DNA from: Psychromonas sp. MME1
Lineage (GTDB): Bacteria; Pseudomonadota; Gammaproteobacteria; Enterobacterales; Psychromonadaceae
Length of the DNA stretch: 64,000 nucleotides
NCBI RefSeq assembly: GCF_041080865.1
Contig: NZ_CP160906.1
Span: 2,914,001-2,978,000 of the forward strand
Direction of reading: 5' to 3'
Positions 1 through 12,793 of the stretch are shown here, one piece after another. The notes beneath the pieces were generated by a model, which did not search any database, was not told the origin of the DNA, and saw only the letters and a list, made by a program, of their open reading frames with translations. How positions within the stretch are numbered: the stretch's first letter is position 1; every line of letters starts with the position of its first letter. A program made the translations under genes and the position numbers.

Positions 1-1
1 C

Positions 2-550
2 GAATCAGCAAAAATAATTGATAAAGAACTGCAAAGTTATCGTGATATAGGCTATCGCGTTATTTATAGTTCAATGCTGGGAGATGGCCTTAGTGAATTA
101 AAAGGAGCAATGAAAGATAAAGTTAATATTTTTGTCGGTCAATCGGGCGTTGGTAAAACATCGTTACTTAATATGCTACTACCAGAAGTGCAAGCATTAA
201 CCGGTGAAATATCTGAAAATTCAGGTTTAGGTAAGCATACAACGACTACCGCTCGTTTATATCATTTTGCTGATGGTGGCGATCTAATCGACAGCCCGGG
301 CATTCGAGAATTTTCTTTATGGCACCTCGAACCCGAACGTATTACATCCGGATTTATTGAATTTAGAGAGTACATTGGGACATGTCGCTTTAGAGACTGT
401 AAACATAAAACAGATCCCGGCTGCGCATTGGTTAATGCTGTCGCAGAAGGTAAAATTAATGACGCGCGTTATCAAAGCTTTATACGAATTTTAGAGACTA
501 TGGATGATGCTAAAAATGCACGCCATAGAGATCCAAATACCCATCAATAA
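2..550 (+). CDS. rsgA: Small ribosomal subunit biogenesis GTPase RsgA (3' part)
   Basis: RsgA is a circularly permuted GTPase that helps late maturation of the 30S subunit. The reading frame is open to the left window edge, so the N-terminal OB domain is missing. Visible are the G1 loop GQSGVGKTS, the G3 motif DSPGIREF and the C-terminal zinc knuckle CRFRDCKHKTDPGC, in the order typical of the family. The ATG at 74 is internal and not the true start. psd follows 46 bp downstream on the same strand, the same order as in E. coli (rsgA-psd). Identification is secure; only the extent is limited by the window. Confidence 0.95.
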   Translation, partial: ESAKIIDKELQSYRDIGYRVIYSSMLGDGLSELKGAMKDKVNIFVGQSGVGKTSLLNMLLPEVQALTGEISENSGLGKHTTTTARLYHFADGGDLIDSPGIREFSLWHLEPERITSGFIEFREYIGTCRFRDCKHKTDPGCALVNAVAEGKINDARYQSFIRILETMDDAKNARHRDPNTHQ

Positions 551-596
551 CAAGGCGAGTTAAGCCTAATTTAGTTAGTACATAAAAGAGAATATT

Positions 597-1457
597 ATGA
601 TTGATCAGCTCAAAATTATTGGCCAATATTTTTTACCAAAACACCTATTATCACGTTTAGTCGGTTTGCTCGCAGCAGCTAAAGCTGGACAGTTAACCAC
701 TTTTTTAATAAAGCAATTTATCAAAAAATTTAACATAGATATGAGTGAAGCAAAATACCCCGATCCAGAGTCTTATAAAACCTTTAACGATTTTTTTACC
801 CGCGAATTACGCGAAGGTGTTCGTACCATTAGCGAAGGGGATAATAACTTAATACTCCCTGTTGATGGCTGCGTTAGCCAATTAGGGGATATTAAACTCG
901 GGCGTATATTTCAAGCAAAAGGACATGATTTTAGCTTACGCGAATTATTAGGTGGAAAAGATGAAGTAGCAAAGCCCTTTGATGATGGGTTGTTTTCTAC
1001 TATTTACTTAGCACCAAAAGACTACCACCGTATTCACATGCCTATTGCTGGTAAATTAGAGCAAATGATTTTTATTCCCGGTGACCTTTTTTCCGTTAAT
1101 CCTCTTACGGCTGAAAATGTACCTAATTTATTTGCGCGTAATGAACGAGCCGTCGCTATATTTTCAACGGCAATAGGTCCAATGGCCATGGTATTAGTTG
1201 GAGCAACCATAGTCGCAAGTATTGAAACCGTTTGGGCAGGAACCTTAAAGTCCAATAGAAAAAAAGAAATTCAATATTGGGATTATCAAGACCAAAACAT
1301 TCAACTTGATAAGGGTGCTGAATTAGGCCGCTTTAAACTTGGCAGTACCATCGTTGCACTCTTCCCTAAAAATAGTATCTCTTTTGCAGAAGAATTACAG
1401 GCCGGTTCAGTCACAAGACTCGGTAACATATTTGCCACTGTAAATGAATCTAAGTAG
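597..1457 (+). CDS. psd: Phosphatidylserine decarboxylase
   Basis: This enzyme decarboxylates phosphatidylserine to phosphatidylethanolamine at the inner membrane and is synthesised as a proenzyme that cuts itself. The 286-residue protein has the expected family length. The self-cleavage motif LGST is at residues 248-251, so the pyruvoyl group would form from Ser250 after a cut between Gly249 and Ser250. The N-terminal half carries the usual FNDFFTRELR and DGCVSQLG segments and the conserved histidine in YHRIHMP. The gene follows rsgA and ends 12 bp before ilvA, so the three may be cotranscribed. Confidence 0.96.
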   Translation: MIDQLKIIGQYFLPKHLLSRLVGLLAAAKAGQLTTFLIKQFIKKFNIDMSEAKYPDPESYKTFNDFFTRELREGVRTISEGDNNLILPVDGCVSQLGDIKLGRIFQAKGHDFSLRELLGGKDEVAKPFDDGLFSTIYLAPKDYHRIHMPIAGKLEQMIFIPGDLFSVNPLTAENVPNLFARNERAVAIFSTAIGPMAMVLVGATIVASIETVWAGTLKSNRKKEIQYWDYQDQNIQLDKGAELGRFKLGSTIVALFPKNSISFAEELQAGSVTRLGNIFATVNESK

Positions 1458-1469
1458 GTTTTTGCAAAT

Positions 1470-3005
1470 ATGACAGACTTGACAGCTGCGCAATATTTAA
1501 AAAAAATATTATTAGCCCCCGTTTATGAGGCTGCTATTGAAACGCCTTTGCAACCACTTAAAAAGTTATCTCTCCGTTTTAATAATCAAATATTATTAAA
1601 ACGTGAGGATTTACAACCAGTACACTCTTTTAAATTGCGCGGAGCCTACAATAAATTAGCTAGTTTGACGGAACAACAAAAGCAATGCGGCGTTATCGCC
1701 GCTTCAGCGGGCAACCATGCGCAAGGTGTTGCCCTCTCAGCACAAAAAATGGGACTAAAAGCAACCATTGTAATGCCGAGTACGACACCAGATATCAAAG
1801 TTAATTCGGTACGTGCATTAGGGGCAACGGCTGTTTTATTTGGAGATAGTTTTGATGCAGCTAGCGACCATTGTAAAATGCTCGCTAAATTACATAATTA
1901 TACCCTAATTCATCCCTTTGATGATCCAGATGTTATTGCCGGGCAGGGGACAATAGCGAAAGAGCTACTACAGCAAAATGCCCATTTAGATTATATTTTT
2001 GTTCCTGTTGGGGGCGGTGGGCTCGTTGCAGGTATTGCCGTTTATATCAAACAACTATTACCCGATATAAAAATTATTGCCGTTGAACCTGAAGATGCCG
2101 CCTGTTTAAAAGTCGCACTAGATCATGGCGGCCCCATCACCCTGAGTCGAGTTGGACTATTCGCAGATGGCGTGGCTGTAAAAACAATTGGCAGTGAAAC
2201 ATTTCGCCTATGCGAGCAATATGTAGATCAAGTGATTACCGTCAATAGTGATGAAATATGTGCCGCTGTAAAAGATATTTTTGAAGATACTCGCGCTATT
2301 TCCGAACCCGCAGGCGCTTTATCACTAGCCGGATTAAAAAAATACAGTCAAGTGCATGGCTTAAAAGATCAACGACTAAGTGCAATTTTAAGTGGTGCAA
2401 ATGTTAATTTTCATGGTTTACGATATGTCTCTGAACGCTGTGAATTAGGCGAACAAAAAGAGAGTATTCTTGCGGTCACCATTCCTGAAAAAAAAGGCGC
2501 ATTTTTAGCTTTTTGTAATGAACTTGATGGGCGTGCTATTACAGAATTTAACTATCGTTTTAATTCTCGCAAAGAAGCAAATATTTTTGTCGGCATAAGA
2601 ACACCTTCCGGAAATGATGAGTTGACCATATTGATAAAAAATCTAGCTAATTCTGGATATTCAGTTGCTGATTTAAGTCATGATGAAATGGCTAAACTAC
2701 ATGTTCGCTATATGGTCGGTGGCGCGCCAATTAGTGATTTAAAAGAACGTTTATATAGCTTTGAATTCCCTGAACATCCTAATGCGTTAGTAAAATTCCT
2801 TAATATGCTAGGCACTCATGCCAATATCACACTCTTTCATTATCGCAATCATGGTGCTGCCTACGGGCAAGTATTAGCGGGTTTTGAGCTGGACGAAGGG
2901 GTTAATACATTTAAAAAACATTTAGATGCACTGGGTTACAATTATAAAGACGAAACGAACAACCAGGCATATCGCTACTTTTTATCACAGCAAGATGTCA
3001 TTTGA
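1470..3005 (+). CDS. ilvA: Threonine dehydratase, biosynthetic
   Basis: IlvA deaminates threonine to 2-oxobutanoate, the first step of isoleucine synthesis, using pyridoxal phosphate. The N-terminal catalytic domain shows the PLP lysine in SFKLRGAY (Lys55), the motif SAGNHAQGVA and the glycine loop GGGGLVAG that holds the cofactor phosphate. The C-terminal third, about residues 330-505, corresponds to the two ACT-like regulatory domains that mark the long, isoleucine-inhibited form rather than the short catabolic TdcB. Length (511) fits E. coli IlvA (514). It lies 12 bp after psd and apart from other ilv genes; its stop overlaps the start of the next gene. Confidence 0.95.
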   Translation: MTDLTAAQYLKKILLAPVYEAAIETPLQPLKKLSLRFNNQILLKREDLQPVHSFKLRGAYNKLASLTEQQKQCGVIAASAGNHAQGVALSAQKMGLKATIVMPSTTPDIKVNSVRALGATAVLFGDSFDAASDHCKMLAKLHNYTLIHPFDDPDVIAGQGTIAKELLQQNAHLDYIFVPVGGGGLVAGIAVYIKQLLPDIKIIAVEPEDAACLKVALDHGGPITLSRVGLFADGVAVKTIGSETFRLCEQYVDQVITVNSDEICAAVKDIFEDTRAISEPAGALSLAGLKKYSQVHGLKDQRLSAILSGANVNFHGLRYVSERCELGEQKESILAVTIPEKKGAFLAFCNELDGRAITEFNYRFNSRKEANIFVGIRTPSGNDELTILIKNLANSGYSVADLSHDEMAKLHVRYMVGGAPISDLKERLYSFEFPEHPNALVKFLNMLGTHANITLFHYRNHGAAYGQVLAGFELDEGVNTFKKHLDALGYNYKDETNNQAYRYFLSQQDVI

Positions 3006-4072
3006 GGTCGAGTTTGATATTTTTTCCTTATAAATTAAAGAATATTTTATTTAGAGTGACCCGACAATTAACTTGGCCGGTTATGCTGCAATTAGTATTA
3101 GCACAAGCGGCAATCACATATTTTTTGTTATATATGGCAAAAGAACAGGATTTAATATCCCCTCCATTGCAATTTTTTTATTACAACATGGTCACCATAT
3201 CGACCGTTGGTTACGGAGATTTTAGTCCGATCACCCCGCTAGGGAAATTTATTGTCTCTGCCTTTCAAATTCCATCAGGGCTAATAATATTTGCAACTTT
3301 TATCGGTAAAGTGACTGAGTTATTTATCAATATAGCGAGATCAAACATGAATGGTAATAATGATTTTTATCACCTGAATGAACATATCCTATTATTATCC
3401 TGGGATAGCCACTCCACGGAACAAGTTGTTGAACTTATTCTCGGTGATAAAAAAAGAATAAAGCGGCCTATTTTGCTTTGTGTGACCGATGATATGAGTA
3501 ATCCGTTTCCAGATAGGGATGACATCTTATTTGCTAAACTACGGACTTTTTCTGATAAAACAGAGCTCAATAGAATTGCAATAAGTAAGGCAAAAAAAAT
3601 TATTATAGATGGTAAAAGCGATGATGAAACATTATCTATCGCGCTTAGCGTTTCACCATATATCAATAAAGAGGTAAATATAACAGCCCATTTTTTTGAT
3701 AAAAACAAAGCCGAGTTGCTCAAACTACATTGCCCAAATATAGAATGTAGTATCGACAATAGCGCACAAATAATGGTAAGAAGTATGCAAGATCCAGGCT
3801 CGAGTAGAGTTGCAGAGCAGCTACTTTCAACATTACAAGGGGCAACCCTGTTTAGCTTCCAAGTACCTAACATTAGAGAATCTATTACTTTTGGGGAACT
3901 ATTTAATCAATTTAAAAATAAATATGAGATGATACTGATAGCTACAAGTCCATTTAAAAATGGTGATAATCTTGACCTAAATCCTGATAAAAACACCCTT
4001 ATAAAGAGTGGCAGTTATTTATTTTACATTGCCAATGAGAGAATCAATCAAGAGCAAATTGACTGGGATTAA
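3002..4072 (+). CDS. Two-helix potassium channel with RCK-like domain
   Basis: Predicted inner-membrane K+ channel of 356 residues. One hydrophobic helix (about residues 25-45) is followed by a pore loop with the selectivity filter TVGYGD and a second helix rich in I, F and A, giving the 2TM plan. The remaining 240 residues form a soluble region resembling TrkA-N/RCK domains, with alternating strands such as HILLLSWD and KKIIIDG. The start is probably TTG at 3002, overlapping the ilvA stop as TTGA; the first downstream ATG (3083) would cut into the first helix. Translation may be coupled to ilvA. The ligand sensed by the RCK part cannot be read from the sequence. Confidence 0.85.
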   Translation: MRSSLIFFPYKLKNILFRVTRQLTWPVMLQLVLAQAAITYFLLYMAKEQDLISPPLQFFYYNMVTISTVGYGDFSPITPLGKFIVSAFQIPSGLIIFATFIGKVTELFINIARSNMNGNNDFYHLNEHILLLSWDSHSTEQVVELILGDKKRIKRPILLCVTDDMSNPFPDRDDILFAKLRTFSDKTELNRIAISKAKKIIIDGKSDDETLSIALSVSPYINKEVNITAHFFDKNKAELLKLHCPNIECSIDNSAQIMVRSMQDPGSSRVAEQLLSTLQGATLFSFQVPNIRESITFGELFNQFKNKYEMILIATSPFKNGDNLDLNPDKNTLIKSGSYLFYIANERINQEQIDWD

Positions 4073-4089
4073 TGTATTTCATATATAAA

Positions 4090-4117
4090 AGGGGTTATTT
4101 GATTACAAATAACCCCT
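4090..4117. terminator. Bidirectional Rho-independent terminator
   Basis: Inverted repeat AGGGGTTATTTG / CAAATAACCCCT with a 4-base loop, flanked by A-rich sequence on the left. It sits between the convergent K+ channel gene and rimO and could serve both, although the flanking T-runs are imperfect. Confidence 0.75.
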
Positions 4118-4130
4118 ATTCTATTTACTG

Positions 4131-5537
4131 TTAATCTTCGACTCTAACACCCCATACATCATGCTCATCAGCGTGAATGATTTGCACCCAAATTTGATCT
4201 CCTGGCTGTACATTAAATTCATCAGTTAAATAAACTTTACCATCAACTTCAGGAGCATCCATATAGGAGCGACCAACCGCACCTTCACTATTAACTTCAT
4301 CAATTAAAACCAAATATTCTTGGCCGATACGAGCTTGTAATTTCTGCGCACTAATATCTGCTTGTAGCGCCATAAAACGTTGTAAACGATCTTCCATTAC
4401 GTCATCAGGCACATGATCAGGTAACTCGTTGGCTGTAGCACCTTCAACGGGAGAATATTTAAAGCAGCCAACACGATCCAATTGAGCTTCTTCTAAGAAT
4501 GCTAACAATTCCTCGAATTCTTCTTCAGTTTCGCCAGGAAAACCTACGATAAAAGTAGAACGAATCACTAGCTCAGGACAAATTGCACGCCACTTAGCAA
4601 TACGCTCGAGGACGCGATCAGAGCTACCAGGACGCTTCATCAATTTCAAAATACGTTTATTTGCATGCTGAAAAGGAATGTCTAGGTAAGGCAAAATTCT
4701 ACCGTCAGCCATTAATGGTATAATGTCATCAACATGTGGGTAAGGGTAAACATAGTGCAAACGGATCCAAACCCCCTGTTTTGCTAATTCCTCGCACAGC
4801 TGTTGCATAGCAGTTTTAACAGGTACACCATCCCAAAAAGCCGTTTTATGTTTAACATCTACACCATAAGCAGATGTGTCTTGAGAAATAACTAAAACTT
4901 CCTTAACGCCCGCTTTAACTAAACGTTGCGCTTCACCTAACACATCACCAACAGGTCGAGATTCTAAGTCACCACGCATCGATGGGATAATACAGAAAGT
5001 ACAACGATGGTTACATCCCTCAGATATTTTTAAGTAGGCATAGTGTTTAGGTGTCAACTTCACCCCCTGAGGTGGTACCAAATCAATAAAGGGGTTATGC
5101 GAGGGTTTAGCTAAATGTTTATGAACTTGCGTTAACACTTCATCATAGGCATGTGGTCCCGTTACGGCTAAAACATTTGGATGAAGCTCTATAATTTCAT
5201 CTTTTTTAGCCCCTAAACAGCCCGTAACCAACACTTTACCATTTTCCGCTAACGCTTCACCAATAGTATCTAAAGACTCTTGTACAGCGCTGTCAATAAA
5301 ACCACAGGTATTAACAATAACCATATCTGCATCAGCATAAGTAGGCACAACATCATAACCTTCAATACGCAATTGTGTAAGAATGCGTTCGGAATCTACC
5401 AAGTTTTTCGGGCAACCAAGACTAACAAAGCCGATACGTGACCCTGAAGATGGCGTCATCACACTCTGTTCTTTAAGTATCTTCGCAGGAGTTGCCAAAG
5501 TAGTCGTTTGTTTGGGATCGAACTGTTCAACGCTCAT
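4131..5537 (-). CDS. rimO: Ribosomal protein uS12 methylthiotransferase RimO
   Basis: RimO is a radical-SAM enzyme that adds a methylthio group to the conserved aspartate of ribosomal protein S12. The N-terminal UPF0004 domain has [15 protein letters not shown] with the first of three cluster cysteines, the radical-SAM core has the CxxxCxxC motif CNHRCTFC, and a C-terminal TRAM-type domain begins around residue 400. At 468 residues it is about 27 longer than E. coli RimO because of an N-terminal extension. The ATG at 5537 is preceded by AAGG at good spacing, so the long form is preferred; Met26 is the alternative. It appears monocistronic. Confidence 0.95.
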   Translation of the reverse strand: MSVEQFDPKQTTTLATPAKILKEQSVMTPSSGSRIGFVSLGCPKNLVDSERILTQLRIEGYDVVPTYADADMVIVNTCGFIDSAVQESLDTIGEALAENGKVLVTGCLGAKKDEIIELHPNVLAVTGPHAYDEVLTQVHKHLAKPSHNPFIDLVPPQGVKLTPKHYAYLKISEGCNHRCTFCIIPSMRGDLESRPVGDVLGEAQRLVKAGVKEVLVISQDTSAYGVDVKHKTAFWDGVPVKTAMQQLCEELAKQGVWIRLHYVYPYPHVDDIIPLMADGRILPYLDIPFQHANKRILKLMKRPGSSDRVLERIAKWRAICPELVIRSTFIVGFPGETEEEFEELLAFLEEAQLDRVGCFKYSPVEGATANELPDHVPDDVMEDRLQRFMALQADISAQKLQARIGQEYLVLIDEVNSEGAVGRSYMDAPEVDGKVYLTDEFNVQPGDQIWVQIIHADEHDVWGVRVED

Positions 5538-5679
5538 ATGTGCCTTTATTTTTTATGCTGTTAAGTATATTAATTGTACGCATTATATAGAAAAGTTTAA
5601 TAGGGGGGAAATATCAATATTGCTATATTACTTAAATGAAAAAAGCCCACCCTACTATGCAGAATGGGGTTTATTGTAA

Positions 5680-5790
5680 TTATGCGCTTGGCGATGGAAA
5701 GGGCTCGCAGCGCTCACCCGCTCGTGACACATCGCTGTCGCGATACTCGCCCTACTCTCGAGCAGGTCATCCTCGTCAGTACCCTAAAAA
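5680..5790 (-). other. Downstream trailer of rRNA operon with a partial 5S-end-like copy
   Basis: The 13-base string GCGCTTGGCGATG, which begins the 3' end of the 5S gene at 5839, recurs here at about 5682, and CCTACTCTC recurs near 5750. The rest does not match 5S clearly. It could be the decayed remnant of a second 5S gene or only trailer sequence. No protein gene is supported here. Confidence 0.3.
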
Positions 5791-5791
5791 G

Positions 5792-5828
5792 AAAAAATCC
5801 CTGCTGACATCGTCAACAGGGATTTTTC
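5792..5828 (-). terminator. rRNA operon terminator
   Basis: Hairpin AAATCCCTG / CAGGGATTT with a short loop, flanked by A-runs on one side and T-runs on the other, 12 bp beyond the 5S gene in the direction of rRNA transcription. It is symmetrical enough to work both ways. Confidence 0.85.
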
Positions 5829-5839
5829 GTTTATTAGGC

Positions 5840-5956
5840 GCTTGGCGATGACCTACTCTCACATGGGGAGACCCCACACTACCATCGGCGCAGCTGCGTT
5901 TCACTTCTGAGTTCGGAATGGGATCAGGTGGGACCACAGCGCTATGTTCGCCAAGC
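5840..5956 (-). rRNA. rrf: 5S ribosomal RNA
   Basis: About 117 nt. The minus strand reads GCTTGGCGAACATAGCG at its 5' end and contains the canonical segments CCGAACTCAGAAGTGAAAC and GATGGTAGTGTGGGG, ending with the complementary CATCGCCAAGC. It is the last gene of the rRNA operon. The ends are set by analogy with E. coli 5S and may be off by one or two bases. Confidence 0.95.
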
Positions 5957-6067
5957 TAAAAAGTTAATTAGAAAAGCTGTCTATTATTCTTTAATCTTGC
6001 AAGTTGTAAAATATGTTGTCGCAAACGTACTTTTTCTTGGTTACATCAACACGTCTTAGGTGTTGTA

Positions 6068-8955
<2,888 letters not shown>

Positions 8956-9451
8956 ATACAACACCTAAAAAGTGTCACGCAGTGACGCGTTTTAGGTATT
9001 GTTCCCAACAAGAGATTGACGTCTTTTTGTCAATGTCTGAGTGGGCAACACCATTTGGCATCACTACTTAATACTGATTTTTGTTTTGTATGTCGTTTCC
9101 AAGACGCTTGCGATTTCTCATATTTTACAATACAAAAAACAACATTCGTTTTTCGTGCACCTATCAATCATATGATTGAGTAGATACGTACTGTTCACAT
9201 TTCACTACGTGAAAAATGAACTTTTTATTTTTGCTTGATTACAATGATTAATAAATTAATCATTGAGAACAATTTCGTTTCGTTTAAACATATTGATATC
9301 TATATCGATACGTTCAAACAGAACTTTATCAGCTTTCCTAATTGTTAAAGAGCAAACTTTTTCGTAAAAAAAAGCTTAAGATAAATTATCTAACTTATCT
9401 TAAGCCTCTCCCTCTAAAAGAGGTTCATGTTGGTACACTTACTAATGTAAG
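8956..9451 (-). other. Spacer between 23S and tRNA-Ala genes
   Basis: About 500 bp of transcribed spacer. Besides the boxA near 9340 it contains short complementary segments flanking the 23S 5' end, such as the repeated TAGGTGTTGTATGG / TACAACACCTAA near 8955-8970 and 6050-6070, which would form the RNase III processing stem of 23S RNA. No protein gene is supported. Confidence 0.7.
9338..9354 (-). promoter_or_regulatory. boxA antitermination element before 23S
   Basis: The minus strand reads TGCTCTTTAACAATT, the standard boxA sequence bound by NusB/S10, here in the spacer after the tRNA genes and before 23S. A second copy lies in the 16S leader. Confidence 0.85.
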
Positions 9452-9527
9452 TGGTGGAGCTAAGCGGGATCGAACCGCTGACCTCCTGCGTGCAAGGCAG
9501 GCGCTCTCCCAGCTGAGCTATAGCCCC
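9452..9527 (-). tRNA. tRNA-Ala (anticodon TGC)
   Basis: 76 nt on the minus strand, starting GGGGCTATAGCTCAGC and ending with an encoded CCA. The anticodon loop is CTTGCACG, giving anticodon TGC. The T-arm GGTTCGATCC is canonical. It lies in the 16S-23S spacer after tRNA-Ile, a common gammaproteobacterial arrangement. Confidence 0.98.
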
Positions 9528-9581
9528 AACATGGTTTGTATAAACAGATTGTTCACAATTTCAAGTAAACTTACAAGAAAT

Positions 9582-9658
<77 letters not shown>

Positions 9659-9692
9659 AATAACGGCCTGTCATACGTCTTTATCATTCTAA

Positions 9693-9724
9693 TCAAACAA
9701 TCTGTGTGAACACTCATTATTGTG
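9693..9724 (-). other. 3' arm of the 16S rRNA processing stem
   Basis: The minus-strand segment containing GTTCACACAGATTGTTTGA is complementary, with few mismatches, to the arm at 11525-11554 (TCAAACAATCTGTGTG in the sense direction). Together they enclose 16S RNA in a long helix, the usual RNase III substrate. Confidence 0.8.
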
Positions 9725-9736
9725 AATTTCTTTACG

Positions 9737-11281
<1,545 letters not shown>

Positions 11282-11524
11282 AAAGTTTAATTTGTATCTT
11301 TCGATACGACTCAATATTACTGACTAAAACTAAAGAACTTACGTTCTTTTTGTTATTCTGAATTAACCACCAAATATAAATATTTGGCCTGTTAATCATT
11401 GAAAGATAAATCTTTCAATGTAAATGAATTAATTCGTGTGTCACTTCTATTGATGTTACCTAAACAAGTTAGGTGTAACTTTCTGCAAGCAGAAGCGTTA
11501 CTTTTTGATTATTTGAAATCACAT

Positions 11525-11554
11525 CAACAATAAGTGCCCACACAGATTGTTTGA
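11525..11554 (-). other. 5' arm of the 16S rRNA processing stem
   Basis: The sense strand (minus) reads TCAAACAATCTGTGTGGGCA and pairs with the arm at 9693-9724 across the whole 16S gene. It lies directly after the leader boxA. Confidence 0.8.
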
Positions 11555-11555
11555 T

Positions 11556-11572
11556 TAAATTGTTAAAGAGCG
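11556..11572 (-). promoter_or_regulatory. boxA antitermination element in the 16S leader
   Basis: The minus strand reads CGCTCTTTAACAATTTA, the canonical boxA core, about 20 bp after the proximal promoter and before the processing stem. Confidence 0.85.
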
Positions 11573-11592
11573 CGCCTTGCGGCGAGGTGCGT

Positions 11593-11620
11593 ATATTACG
11601 CGCCTTTCGAACAATGTCAA
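11593..11620 (-). promoter_or_regulatory. rRNA operon promoter (proximal)
   Basis: On the minus strand a perfect -35 TTGACA (11615-11620), a 16-bp spacer and a -10 TAATAT (11593-11598), followed by the C-containing discriminator ACGCACC. This is a typical sigma-70 rRNA promoter; the 16-bp spacer and non-AT discriminator are features linked to growth-rate control. Confidence 0.85.
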
Positions 11621-11716
11621 CGTCTTATTTTACATTTCTTACGAAGCGATAAATGCGTTTCTTTTATTCTCAAACCAGCGGCTAACTTGCGTTACGCCCC
11701 GTGTCTGTGGATGCGC

Positions 11717-11744
11717 ATTATAGGGATTCAGATCACATTGGCAA
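11717..11744 (-). promoter_or_regulatory. rRNA operon promoter (distal)
   Basis: Minus strand: -35 TTGCCA (11739-11744), 16-bp spacer, perfect -10 TATAAT (11717-11722) and a GCGC discriminator. An A/T-rich tract upstream (11745-11775, including TTTTAATAA) may act as an UP element. It lies about 125 bp upstream of the proximal promoter. Confidence 0.85.
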
Positions 11745-11965
11745 GCGTTTATTAAAAGATTATTCAAAACAAACAATCGTTTGTAGAATTACTAATCAAA
11801 ATGCTGGTTTGTTCGCCATTTTTATTCATCCATAGCTCTTGTTTGCTAATTTTGTCGATTTGTTTTATCTATATCCATACGACATCATTATGCAAACTCT
11901 GCAATAAAAGCATATTGAGGTAATATGGGGATAGTTTACATCACAAATATTAATGGACATATATA

Positions 11966-12427
11966 ATGAAGAATATACAAATTTTGGTTGGTAGTACTTT
12001 AGGTGGTACTGAATATGTTGCAGAAGCAACTCAACCACTACTTGAAGAAGCAGGCTTTGATAGTGAAATTCAGTTTGATCCAGATTTAAATACCCTATCT
12101 TTATCTGAAGATGAAGTTTGGTTAATTTGCTTATCTACCCATGGTGCAGGAGACTATCCCGAAAACTTCAAGGCATTTGTAGAACAACTACAAAGTGTCA
12201 ATTCTGCATTAACAGACGTATGCTACGGTATTATCGGTGTTGGTGATTCTAATTATGATACTTTTTGTGAAGCCGCAAAAAACTTAGATTATATACTTGA
12301 AGAAATGGGCGCAACGCGTATAGGCGATCGTCTAGAAATTGATGTTGTTACACACCCTATTCCAGAAGATCGCGCAGTTGAATGGATCCCAAGTTGGATT
12401 GAAGATCTTAATTATTCACAATTATGA
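11966..12427 (+). CDS. mioC: MioC flavodoxin-like protein
   Basis: Small FMN-binding flavodoxin-fold protein of 153 residues (E. coli MioC is 147). The phosphate-binding loop near the N-terminus reads GSTLGGTEY, followed by LSTHGAGDYPENF and GVGDSNYDTFCEAA, which are the isoalloxazine-contacting loops. In E. coli MioC is named for its place beside oriC and transcription from mioC runs into oriC; here too it points into the origin, 366 bp before mnmG. About 220 bp separate it from the divergent rRNA promoters. Its physiological role (reported link to biotin synthase electron supply) cannot be judged from sequence. Confidence 0.93.
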   Translation: MKNIQILVGSTLGGTEYVAEATQPLLEEAGFDSEIQFDPDLNTLSLSEDEVWLICLSTHGAGDYPENFKAFVEQLQSVNSALTDVCYGIIGVGDSNYDTFCEAAKNLDYILEEMGATRIGDRLEIDVVTHPIPEDRAVEWIPSWIEDLNYSQL

Positions 12428-12793
12428 TCATATTTAACTTACCCACAGGTAGCTGTGCATAGTTCATTTATAACTTATGAATTATTCTTGTTTAATTTAT
12501 GCATAAATATGTGGACTATTTTAAGTGTGTATAAAGACCATTTTTATCCCTGATATAGACTCAGAAAGATCTCTTTTTACACACATTTAAAGATCCACTG
12601 TAAGATCCTGATCTTTATAATTTAAACGACTTTTTACACAGAAATTCATTTACTTAATAAGTGTAATAATAAAAGATCTTTAAAGATCTATATATACTAC
12701 TAATACTATTGTTTTGATCTTATCTGTTTTCCTTTAGTCGATAAAAGAGTAAAATCCTGTTTAGCTTTTTAACTAATCTGTTTTGGAAAATAA
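12428..12793. other. oriC: Chromosomal replication origin oriC
   Basis: 366-bp gap between mioC and mnmG without a gene, holding the parts of a gammaproteobacterial oriC. Eight GATC sites are visible (12426, 12568, 12592, 12604, 12610, 12675, 12685 and 12716, each within a base), several times the chance rate. DnaA-box matches: TTACCCACA 12439-12447, TGTGCATAG 12454-12462, TGTGGACTA 12510-12518, a perfect reversed TTATACACA at 12526-12534, and TTTTACACA at 12575-12583 and 12632-12640. The AT-rich stretch 12655-12730 next to mnmG, with GATCTTTAAAGATCT, resembles the 13-mer unwinding region. Established knowledge places oriC between mioC and mnmG in Vibrio and enterics. Confidence 0.9.

Noticed and set aside
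5636-5851. Short open frame over the rRNA trailer
   Set aside because: It overlaps the rRNA terminator and 5S region, has low-complexity product and no ribosome site.
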